NCBI GenBank assembly: GCA_030424705.1
Contig: JAUHWJ010000023.1
Span: 1-11,074, forward strand
Reading direction: 5' to 3'
Source of the DNA: Alphaproteobacteria bacterium
Lineage (GTDB): Bacteria > Pseudomonadota > Alphaproteobacteria > Rhodobacterales > Rhodobacteraceae
Length of the DNA: 11,074 nt
The notes under the pieces were generated by a model. That model did not search any database. It was not told where the DNA came from and was given only the letters and a program-made list of their open reading frames with translations. Positions 1 through 6,217 of the stretch are shown in pieces (positions within the stretch are counted from its first letter, which is position 1; every line of letters begins with the position of its first letter). A program made the position numbers and the translations under genes.

Positions 1-63
1 TGCCTCGACATCCCTGAATATCCCTGTCTGCGACGACTCACTGCACACATAGCGCACACGAAA
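1..63. other. integrase leader with short repeated motifs, possible recombinase or regulator binding sites
   Basis: This is the short non-coding stretch before the integrase start. The heptamer atccctg occurs at 10-16 and 20-26, ten bases apart, which is about one helical turn. The hexamer gcacac occurs at 43-48 and 54-59, eleven bases apart. Helically phased short repeats beside an integrase gene can be arm-type integrase sites, excisionase sites or operators, but this is inference. No clear -35/-10 pair and no good Shine-Dalgarno sequence precedes the ATG at 64. No tRNA 3' end or core attachment site can be recognised; the true element boundary is probably here or just outside the left edge. 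Confidence 0.3.
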
Positions 64-1176
64 ATGGCCTCGATCACCAAGCTTCCCTCCGGCGCTTACC
101 GGGTCCAGATCAGGCGGAAGGGCCGCTACGCAAGCGAGACGTTCCTTCGTCGCGACGATGCCCATAGATGGGCCCGCCAAGCCGAGACCCTGGTCGATCA
201 GGGACAGCCGCCCAACCGATCATCCGTAGCCCGCCTGCACACGTTCGGCGATCTGGTGGACCTTCACATAGCCGATATGTGCGCCGTAGGGAAACCACCG
301 AGACGCAGCAAGGCGGCGACCCTCACAACGCTCAAGCGTGACCTCGGCAAAGAGAAAATCGGGTGCCTGGATCGGCACAAGCTCATCGAGTACGGGCGCA
401 GGCGTGCGGACCTTGGCGCCGGGCCCGTGACGCTGGGCATAGACATCGGCGTGATCAAGATGATCATGACCCATGCCGCCGCCGTCCATGGCCTCGAGAT
501 TTCAGTCGAAGGGGTCGATCTGGCCCGCGTGGCGCTGAAGCGTCTCGGTCTGATCGGCAAAGGTATCGAGCGCGACCGACGTCCTAACACGGCAGAATTG
601 AACCGCCTGTTTCTTCGGTTTGACAAGAACGCGCGTCTGACGATGCCCATGACGCGCATCGTCCAGTTCGCCATCGCAACCGCCCTTAGGCTGGACGAAA
701 TCTGTCAGGCTGACTGGAGCGACCTCGACATTGACGGTCGGATGCTCCTTGTCCGCGATCGAAAGGACCCGCGCAACAAGGCCGGCAACGACCAGCGGAT
801 CCCGCTCTTCGCTGCAACAGGGTACGACGCCTGGGCCTTGGTGATGGCGCAGGCCAAGTATCTCGGGAAGGTGGAGGGTCAGATTTTCCCCTACAACTCA
901 AGATCCGTCGGGACCGCGTTCCGCCGAGCCTGCGCCGACGCTGACGTCAGGGACCTTCACTTCCATGACCTGCGCCATGAAGGTACGAGCCGCTTGTTCG
1001 AGGTCGGTCTGTCCATCGAACAGGTTGCCTTGGTCACCGGACACAAGGACTGGAAGATGCTCCGCCGGTACACCCACATTCGCCCCGAAGCGCTGCACCG
1101 CCTCGTTGAAGCCCGTGCGCCCTATTCAGAGGGAACATTGCAGCAGAGTGGAGTGCGCCCTCTTGACTTGACATAA
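64..1176 (+). CDS. tyrosine recombinase / site-specific integrase
   Basis: The 370-residue protein is a phage-type tyrosine recombinase that would integrate and excise the element at a chromosomal attachment site. Residues 1-50 resemble the N-terminal arm-binding region of such integrases (start MASITKLPSGAYRVQ). Residues about 57-150 fit the helical core-binding domain, and about 172-350 the catalytic domain. The catalytic set is complete: Arg209 in ATALRLDE, a beta-hairpin Lys (Lys234 or Lys239), His301 and Arg304 in HDLRH, His327 in TGHKD, and the nucleophile Tyr336 in RRYTH. Start at 64 is chosen because the typical N-terminal motif begins there, although no Shine-Dalgarno is visible. The last dozen residues (about 358-370) lie beyond the usual end of the catalytic domain and abut the IS relic, so they may be foreign. 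It converges on the trb operon. The exact integration target cannot be read. Family assignment is secure; the link to this ICE is inferred from position. Confidence 0.93.
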   Translation: MASITKLPSGAYRVQIRRKGRYASETFLRRDDAHRWARQAETLVDQGQPPNRSSVARLHTFGDLVDLHIADMCAVGKPPRRSKAATLTTLKRDLGKEKIGCLDRHKLIEYGRRRADLGAGPVTLGIDIGVIKMIMTHAAAVHGLEISVEGVDLARVALKRLGLIGKGIERDRRPNTAELNRLFLRFDKNARLTMPMTRIVQFAIATALRLDEICQADWSDLDIDGRMLLVRDRKDPRNKAGNDQRIPLFAATGYDAWALVMAQAKYLGKVEGQIFPYNSRSVGTAFRRACADADVRDLHFHDLRHEGTSRLFEVGLSIEQVALVTGHKDWKMLRRYTHIRPEALHRLVEARAPYSEGTLQQSGVRPLDLT

Positions 1177-1194
1177 CCCGTTGGTCGTCTGGAT

Positions 1195-1380
1195 AGGGGC
1201 GCGGGTATTGACGCGATAGCCGTCATTATGAAGGTCGGTGTCCATGCAGCGGTAGCCATAACCCTCGAACACGTTGGTGATGGCCCGGATCTTCGCTACG
1301 AACTGCCCGTCGCGAGGCCTGCATTCGGGCTTGATGCAGTAGGTGGATTGCGCGACGCTCGGGAGCTGGCCCCCACCGTA
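1195..1380 (-). pseudogene. IS3-family transposase OrfB N-terminal fragment
   Basis: On the minus strand the translation shows STYCIKP at 1327-1347, followed by YGYRCMDTDLHNDGYRVN at 1207-1260. These correspond to the 'STYYYRP' and 'YGYRRV...L...G..VN.K' segments in the N-terminal half of IS3-family OrfB, just before the rve/DDE integrase domain. The spacing between them is close to normal. After VN the match fades (expected 'KRVxRLMxExGL'; seen TRAPIQTTNGL), and the frame runs out of recognisable homology near the integrase stop codon. The catalytic domain is wholly absent. It lies downstream of the OrfA fragment in the same orientation but in another frame, as expected for a two-frame IS3 element. 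It is non-functional. Confidence 0.58.
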
Positions 1381-1429
1381 AGGAGAGGCTGCGGCGCCGC
1401 CCGTCACGGAAGCAGCCACACACCTCAGC

Positions 1430-1720
1430 TTAAGTCCGGAGCGAATATTCCCTTCTTGGGAACTCGATCTCAAGAGCCTGCCGACCGACCACTCGCTCGA
1501 GGCACCCTTTGGCAGCGAGCAACACCACCGTTGCGCCGCCCTCGTCACGGGCGCCGACTTTCGATTTCTCAACCTTTCGAACGCAAGCGTTCGCACAGAT
1601 CATGTTCCGCGCCAAATCTAGCCTGCGCGAGACGGCGTGGAAGGTCTCTCCAGCATGGTGCGCGACGACCTAGGTTTCGAATTCGTGCTGCAATCGTGTT
1701 TCGACTTGGCCCTTTTTACT
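1430..1720 (-). pseudogene. IS3-family transposase OrfA remnant (helix-turn-helix and leucine-zipper part)
   Basis: One minus-strand frame from 1720 to the stop at 1430-1432 reads as a worn OrfA. It begins SKKGQVETRLQHEFET, then hits an in-frame TAG at 1670-1672. It continues with HAVSRRLDLARN at 1604-1639, which matches the helix-turn-helix of this IS3 OrfA type, where sequences like 'HAVARRLDLSRNLI' are usual. LERVVGRQALEIEF at 1460-1501 matches the C-terminal coiled coil. The ATG expected before SKKG is missing. The middle segment (about 1510-1600) is scrambled relative to the family, suggesting compensating indels. The product is certainly not functional: it has no start codon and carries a nonsense codon. 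Confidence is in the family call, not in exact ends. Confidence 0.6.
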
Positions 1721-1820
1721 TCAGAAGCCGGACTCCGGTAGAATTATTCCGCGTCAGTCTGTCCCCCCAAGGGGCGCACGCCATCAAGGGGGCTTCTTGA
1801 GCACCGGTCCACAGACATGG

Positions 1821-2075
1821 TCACATTTTGGAGTCCGAGCGCGTCGGCGCAGACTTCGCCGGCGCTGCCCTCTGCGCTTTCTTGAATCCCCGATCAGTCG
1901 CCATGAACCTTGCGAGCATGGGCGCGACGAGTCGGGCAGGGTCGAGATGCTGGCCGGTCTCGCGGGAGAGGGCCTCGGCATAGGCGGCGAGATCGCGGTG
2001 GACGCCAGCCGGGAGTTCGACGGCGAGCTTCACCGGCTTGTCGTCCGGGATGGCGCCGAGCTTCAGTCTGGTCAT
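1821..2075 (-). CDS. DUF2274 family protein, last gene of the trb operon
   Basis: This is an 84-residue protein of the DUF2274 family, which I recall as the regular follower of trbI in alphaproteobacterial trb operons. The characteristic opening TRLKLGAIPDDKPVKLAV is followed by ELPAGVHRDLAAYAEAL, then VAPMLARFMATDRGFKKAQR and a basic, Ala/Ser-rich tail. The function is not known. A short beta-strand (VKLAVELP) followed by two helices is reminiscent of ribbon-helix-helix proteins, so a DNA-binding or autoregulatory role is possible, but that is inference. The ATG overlaps the trbI stop as ATGA (2072-2075), with GGAG upstream, so it is translationally coupled to trbI. No convincing terminator follows its TGA at 1821; the IS relic begins shortly after. 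Confidence 0.88.
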   Translation of the reverse strand: MTRLKLGAIPDDKPVKLAVELPAGVHRDLAAYAEALSRETGQHLDPARLVAPMLARFMATDRGFKKAQRAAPAKSAPTRSDSKM

Positions 2076-3268
2076 CGGATTTCTCCGAGGGGTTCGAGGA
2101 TGAGATCGCGGGTGACCATGACGCGGACGGGGAAGCCCGGGCGGATGGTCAGGGTCGGGGGAGCGGAGAGCTGACGGCGGACGATGTCATCGCCGGCGCG
2201 CCCGACGGTGCCCTGCGCCGCCTCGCGGATCGCGCGGGCGATGTCGTCGTCGCTGTCGACGCCGAGCTCGGCGCCGATGTTGAGGAGCGTGGCGAGGCCG
2301 GCGGCAAGGAGGATGCGGCCCCAATGATTGTCGACCTCGTCCTCGAGGCCGGCGGCGCCGGACGCGTCGGCGCCCGGTTCGCGCATGAGGATGATCGAGC
2401 GGCCGTCGGGCAGGATCAGGCGGGTCCAGACCAGGAGTAGTCGGGTCTGCCCGGCGGCGATACGGCTGTCATATTCGCCGAGCAGGCGCGCGCCCTGCGG
2501 GATCAGGAGATAGCGGCCAGAGGGGCTGTCATATACAGGCGCGGTGACCTGCGCCGCGATCTGGCCGGGAAGGTCGGAGCGGAGGCCGGTGATCAGCGCG
2601 GCCGGGATGACGCTCCCCGCCTGCAGGATGTAGGGGCTCGGCGGCAGGGCGAGACGCTCGGGGCTGACCGGGTCGCGGCCCGTCGCCCGAGCCAGGAAGG
2701 CCTCTCGCGCGGCGACGGAATCCGATGCGCCCGGGCTGGGGGGGAGCGACGGCAAGCCGCCGGGACCAGCGGGCGCGGCGCCCCCAGCTGGCGCGCCGCC
2801 GGGCGGGACGGTCCGGGCCTCGGCGAAGAGCGCGCTGAGACGGGCGGACTCGATCTCCTGCAGGCGGCGCTGCTCGTCCGGGTCGAGAGGCGTCGGACCC
2901 GCTGTGACGGGCCCGGTTGGCACGGCGACGCCCCTCTCCTGCGCGGCGATGGTCGGTCTGCCGAGATAGCCGGGCAGCGGCGGGCCGAGACGAGGGATGT
3001 CGGCATAGGAGCCGGGCAGCGTCGAGAGGCCCTCGGCCTGCTGGACCCGGTCGGTGGAGTAGAGTTCGGCGTGCTCGTCGCCCCCGCGTCGATCCTGCAG
3101 CGCGACGATCAGGATCGCGCCGAGCCCGAGCCCGCCCATGGTCGCGGCGGTCGTGACGGCCTTGCGAGAGAGACGCATCACCCGCGGCGGATCGGGGCGG
3201 AGGCGCAGGTCGTCGGCGATCTGGGCCTCGGTCCGCGGGCGCGCCGGATCGGTGTCCGCACGGGTCAC
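2072..3268 (-). CDS. trbI: TrbI, VirB10-like envelope-spanning core protein
   Basis: The 398-residue protein is TrbI, the VirB10-family part of the type IV secretion core complex that bridges inner and outer membranes. A cytoplasmic N-terminus is followed by one membrane segment at about 38-57 (VTTAATMGGLGLGAILIVAL) and a periplasmic linker with a Pro/Gly/Ala-rich part at 156-180. The conserved C-terminal beta-barrel domain spans about 210-395. Hallmarks are YILQAGSVIPAALITGL, LLIPQGARLLGEYDS, LPDGRSIIL and the terminal LTIRPGFPVRVMVTRDL. The length is normal for the family. The start codon is GTG at 3268, overlapping the trbG TGA (3265-3268) and preceded by GGAGGAG at 3277-3283. Its 3' end overlaps the DUF2274 start by four bases. 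It should act with TrbG and TrbF. Confidence 0.96.
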   Translation of the reverse strand: MTRADTDPARPRTEAQIADDLRLRPDPPRVMRLSRKAVTTAATMGGLGLGAILIVALQDRRGGDEHAELYSTDRVQQAEGLSTLPGSYADIPRLGPPLPGYLGRPTIAAQERGVAVPTGPVTAGPTPLDPDEQRRLQEIESARLSALFAEARTVPPGGAPAGGAAPAGPGGLPSLPPSPGASDSVAAREAFLARATGRDPVSPERLALPPSPYILQAGSVIPAALITGLRSDLPGQIAAQVTAPVYDSPSGRYLLIPQGARLLGEYDSRIAAGQTRLLLVWTRLILPDGRSIILMREPGADASGAAGLEDEVDNHWGRILLAAGLATLLNIGAELGVDSDDDIARAIREAAQGTVGRAGDDIVRRQLSAPPTLTIRPGFPVRVMVTRDLILEPLGEIR

Positions 3269-4251
3269 CGCCCCCGCTCCTCCGGCTCGGGCGCCTGGCG
3301 CGGCGCGGTCAGCCTGCGACCGTCGGTCCGCTCGATCCGCACCACCTCCTGTGGTTCGCCGCCGAGACGCAGCTCAGCCGCCGCGAAGAGACGGTCGACG
3401 ATCAGGACGTCGCCATGCACACGGGTGTTGGCGATCTCGGCCCCCCCATCCGGGCCGATCACGAAGAGCGGCGGCATCTCGCCCTGCGCGATCCCCGGCG
3501 GGAAGACCACATAGACGCGGCGACCGTCGTCGAAGACTGAGACCGGCCGCCAGGGCGGGCTGTCGCCGGAGAGCGCGTAGCGATGGCGGCGGTCGGCCTC
3601 ATCGGGGATGACGGGACGGCTAAGGATCAGCGGGCCTTTCGCGGCAGGCTCATCGGGATAGGCCCAGGCGATGGCCGGCATCCAGACCTCGTCGCTGGCG
3701 CGGAGCTCGACGTGATAGCTCCGCCGGTCGGTGCTGATCACGAGGTTGGTGACGATGTCGGGGCGCGTCGGCTTGACGAGGACATGGACCCGAGCGGTCC
3801 GGCCGGCCCCGCTCGTCGTGTCGCCGATGATCCAGCGCGCGGTGTCGCCCGCGGCGATGGGGCCCGGACCGGCGAGCCGCTCGCCGGGCTCGAGCGCGAG
3901 CGACGTGATCCGCCCCGGCGCGGCATGGACCTGGTAGAGCGCGCCCTCGGACCATGGGAAGACCTGCAGCGCGTTGTGATAGCCCTCGCGCCTGGGCTCG
4001 ACGCGGGCGGCGGCGTTAGCGGCGAGGATGCGCGCCTCGACGGTCGCTGCGCCCGGATCGCCGCCGCGGGATGGTGTCCATGGGGGCGGGACATGGACGG
4101 GACGCGGCCGTTCCTCCAGCACGGGCGGCGGGGGCGGCGCGAGCGCGGGAACGCGGTCGTCATAGGCGATCTGAGGCAACGGCGCCGGGGCGCAGGCGGC
4201 GAGCGCGGTCGCGGCGAGGAGGAGGACGGGGAGCGACCGGGGCGCCTTCAT
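3265..4251 (-). CDS. trbG: TrbG, VirB9-like outer-membrane core protein with lipoprotein signal
   Basis: The 328-residue protein is TrbG, the VirB9-family subunit of the outer-membrane part of the conjugation channel. Residues 1-20 form a lipoprotein signal: basic start, hydrophobic LPVLLLAATA, then lipobox LAAC with Cys20. Residues about 23-60 are Pro-rich. The VirB9/TrbG body follows from about 85, with YHNALQVFPWSEGALYQVHAAPGRITSLALEPGE, TNLVISTDRRSYHVEL and the C-terminal domain at about 235-315 (PVSVFDDGRRVYVVFPPG, NTRVHGDVLIVDRLF). ATG at 4251 overlaps the trbF stop as ATGA, with GGGAG eight bases upstream. The lipobox is notable because the RP4 system carries its lipoprotein on the separate TrbH, and no trbH is present here. 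Family assignment is firm; lipidation is predicted only. Confidence 0.95.
   Translation of the reverse strand: MKAPRSLPVLLLAATALAACAPAPLPQIAYDDRVPALAPPPPPVLEERPRPVHVPPPWTPSRGGDPGAATVEARILAANAAARVEPRREGYHNALQVFPWSEGALYQVHAAPGRITSLALEPGERLAGPGPIAAGDTARWIIGDTTSGAGRTARVHVLVKPTRPDIVTNLVISTDRRSYHVELRASDEVWMPAIAWAYPDEPAAKGPLILSRPVIPDEADRRHRYALSGDSPPWRPVSVFDDGRRVYVVFPPGIAQGEMPPLFVIGPDGGAEIANTRVHGDVLIVDRLFAAAELRLGGEPQEVVRIERTDGRRLTAPRQAPEPEERGR
3277..3283 (-). promoter_or_regulatory. strong ribosome binding site for trbI (GTG start)
   Basis: The minus strand reads GGAGGAG, then eight bases, then GTG at 3268. This strong site inside the 3' end of trbG supports the GTG start, which also makes the four-base overlap with the trbG stop that is seen at other junctions of this operon. 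Confidence 0.75.
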
Positions 4252-4931
4252 GACGCCGTCTCCCGCGACCAGTTGATCGCGTGGACATAGACGCCGAGCG
4301 GGTTGGCGCGGAGCCTGTCCGCGTCGCGCGGGATCTGGATCGCAACTGTCAGGATCGCGGTCCAGCGCTCGGTCGTGGCGAGCTGGCCGTTGACGTAGCG
4401 CCGTTCGATCCAGGCGACGCGGAAGCTCGTCTCCGAGGCGCGGATCACGCTCGATATCTCGACCGCGACCTGGGTGTCGCCGAGCCGGGCGAAGGGATCG
4501 GCGATCCGGGCGTGGTCGTTGAGCGCCGCGGCGCCCCGGTCGGTCGCGAAGTCATAGGCGCGGAGCCAGTTCTGGCGGAGCACGATCGGATCGGCGGGGA
4601 CCTGGCGGACGTTCTCGACGAAGCGGGCGAGATGCCAGGCGATCTGCGGATCGGTCGGGCGATACTCGGCCGGCGCCGGGGCGACGGCGCGCGCGGCGCC
4701 GAGCCGGTCGACCTCGACGACGTAAGGAACGACCCCGCCCCGGGTCGACAGCCAGACCAGCGCGGCGGAGAGTCCGGCCGAGAGCGTCAGACAGCCGAGC
4801 GCCATCAGCCGCCAGTTGCGGGCCTGGACGCGGGCGGAGCCGATGCGCTCGTCCCAGACCTGCGCAGCCTTCTGGTAGGGCGTGACCGGTTCGGGCGTCA
4901 CGCCGTAGCGGGAGGAGGGTCGTCGGAACAT
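4248..4931 (-). CDS. trbF: TrbF, VirB8-like inner-membrane protein
   Basis: The 227-residue protein is TrbF, a VirB8-family bitopic inner-membrane protein that helps assemble the transfer channel. The N-terminal cytoplasmic part contains the family motif TPYQKAAQVWDERIGSARVQARNWR (residues 17-41). One membrane segment lies at about 41-62, and the periplasmic NTF2-like domain covers about 85-225. Typical pieces are VVPYVVEVDRLGAARAV, AWHLARFVENVRQVPADPIVLRQNW, AWIERRYVNGQ and the end GVYVHAINWSRE. The ATG at 4931 is two bases past the trbL stop, and GAGAGG at 4940-4945 is a good ribosome site with an eight-base spacer. It overlaps trbG by four bases. The length is normal. Confidence 0.95.
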   Translation of the reverse strand: MFRRPSSRYGVTPEPVTPYQKAAQVWDERIGSARVQARNWRLMALGCLTLSAGLSAALVWLSTRGGVVPYVVEVDRLGAARAVAPAPAEYRPTDPQIAWHLARFVENVRQVPADPIVLRQNWLRAYDFATDRGAAALNDHARIADPFARLGDTQVAVEISSVIRASETSFRVAWIERRYVNGQLATTERWTAILTVAIQIPRDADRLRANPLGVYVHAINWSRETAS

Positions 4932-4933
4932 GA

Positions 4934-6214
4934 TCAGGACCTCTCGGTGAGGCTGACGGAGGCCCCGCCGCCGCCTTGGTCGCCGGAGCGGAGCGCATGG
5001 GCGGCGGTGACGAGGCCGTGATGGAGGCTCTGCTGTCGCTTCATCCGCCGCGCCCAGGCGGGCGGGCCGTCAGCGGGGGGTGAGGCGAGTGACGACGGCG
5101 CGGCGCCGGTGAGGGCGGCATGGGCGCCGCTGCGGCCTGACTGCGCGCTCTCCGACAACGCGCGGCGGAGCGGGCTGACGGCGGTCAAAGCCGCTGCGCG
5201 ACCCGTCGCCATGGTCCCGCCCGCGGCCTTGCCAGCCGGGGTTGCGCGGCCGGCGGCTCCGAGCTCGAAGGCCGAAGCGCCGCCGGCGCCGAGCGCCGTG
5301 GCGCCGCGGACCGCCGAGCCGGCGGCGCCGAGACCGATCCGCGTCGCGGCCGCGCCGCCGACCGCGGCGCCGCCGACCGCAAGGCCGGCGCCGACCGCGG
5401 CCCCCGCCCCGAGCTGCGGGCCGCCCGAGACGATGCCGTTGGCGATTCCGGGGCCGAATATGCCGAGCGCGAGGATCGCCAGCGCGCCGAGGACGACCGA
5501 CATCGCCTCCTCGATCGTCGGCGGGCCGGCGAAGCCCGTCGTGAACTCGCCGAAGATGGTCGAGCCGATGCCGACGATGACCGCGAGGACCAGCACCTTC
5601 ACACCCGAGGAGATGACGAGGCCGAGGACCCGCTCGGCCATGAAGGCGGTCTTGCCGAAGAGACCGAACGGGACAAGCACGAAGCCCGCGAGCGTGGCGA
5701 GCTTGAACTCGATCAACGTGACGAAGAGCTGGATCGCGAGGATGAAGAAGGCGAGGAGCACGACGGCCCAGGCGAACATGAGGATCGCGATCTGGACGAA
5801 GTTCTCGAAGAAGGCGGTGAAGCCCATCAGGTCGGCGACGGCGGAGAGGATCGGTCGCCCGGCCTCCAGCCCGACCTGCGCGATACGGCCGGGTTGCAGG
5901 AGCTCCCCTGCCCCGATGGCGCCGCCTGTGGCCAGAAGGCCGAGCCCGGCGAAGCTGTCGAAGACGATCCGGGCGAGGTCGCTCCACTCGCCGATGATGT
6001 AGGCGAAGATCCCAACGAAGAGGGTCTTCTTCACGAGCCGGGCGATGATGTCCTCATCCGCGCCCCAGGCCCAGAAGAGCGCGGCGAGCGTGACGTCGAT
6101 CACGATCAGCGTCGTGGCGAGGAAGGCGACGTCGCCGCCAAGGAGGCCGAAGCCCGAATCGATATAGGTCGCGAAGACCTCCAAGAAGCGGTCGATGACT
6201 CCGACGCCGCCCAT
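4934..6214 (-). CDS. trbL: TrbL, VirB6-like polytopic inner-membrane channel protein
   Basis: The 426-residue protein is TrbL, the VirB6-type multi-spanning membrane component of the conjugation channel. The N-terminus MGGVGVIDRFLEVFATYIDSGFG is typical. Hydrophobic segments are visible at about 30-50, 62-75, 82-98, 138-165, 170-190, 198-220 and 238-265. From about 265 an Ala/Gly-rich tail of some 110 residues follows, ending in a more conserved polar patch WARRMKRQQSLHHG...AAHALRSGDQGGGGASVSL (386-422), probably cytoplasmic. ATG at 6214 is three bases past the trbK-like stop; GGAG with a six-base spacer precedes it. Two bases separate it from trbF. Family and start are well supported; the number of membrane passes is an estimate by eye. 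Confidence 0.95.
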   Translation of the reverse strand: MGGVGVIDRFLEVFATYIDSGFGLLGGDVAFLATTLIVIDVTLAALFWAWGADEDIIARLVKKTLFVGIFAYIIGEWSDLARIVFDSFAGLGLLATGGAIGAGELLQPGRIAQVGLEAGRPILSAVADLMGFTAFFENFVQIAILMFAWAVVLLAFFILAIQLFVTLIEFKLATLAGFVLVPFGLFGKTAFMAERVLGLVISSGVKVLVLAVIVGIGSTIFGEFTTGFAGPPTIEEAMSVVLGALAILALGIFGPGIANGIVSGGPQLGAGAAVGAGLAVGGAAVGGAAATRIGLGAAGSAVRGATALGAGGASAFELGAAGRATPAGKAAGGTMATGRAAALTAVSPLRRALSESAQSGRSGAHAALTGAAPSSLASPPADGPPAWARRMKRQQSLHHGLVTAAHALRSGDQGGGGASVSLTERS

Positions 6215-6217
6215 CGG

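Larger units (their letters stand above)
1195..1756 (-). mobile_element. decayed IS3-family insertion sequence remnant
   Basis: Minus-strand translations carry, in the right order and roughly the right spacing, pieces of an IS3-family OrfA (about 1720 down to 1433) and the first part of OrfB (about 1380 down to 1207). The two sit in different reading frames, as in IS3 elements, but the frames are broken by a stop and by probable indels. The DDE catalytic core of OrfB is absent, so the element is truncated on its left side close to the integrase 3' end (1176). The outer end is uncertain; on the minus strand the bases from 1756 read tgacgcgg, a possible terminal start, but no matching inverted repeat was found. 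This relic explains the stretch between the integrase and the DUF2274 gene, which otherwise holds no intact gene. Family assignment is from remembered conserved motifs, not a search. Confidence 0.62.

Noticed and set aside
1163..1197. TTGACA (1168-1173) as a -35 element of a plus-strand promoter
   Set aside because: The best -10 candidate near 1192 is poor and no plus-strand gene follows; the hexamer lies across the integrase stop region.
1763..1796. Possible hairpin terminator (cccccc / ggggg) downstream of the DUF2274 gene
   Set aside because: The stem is only about five G:C pairs around a long loop and is not followed by a T-run on either strand.
1228..1800. Plus-strand open frame of 190 codons between integrase and trb operon
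   Set aside because: It is antisense to the IS3-family OrfA/OrfB fragments and has no recognisable domain; it is best explained as a shadow of the relic.
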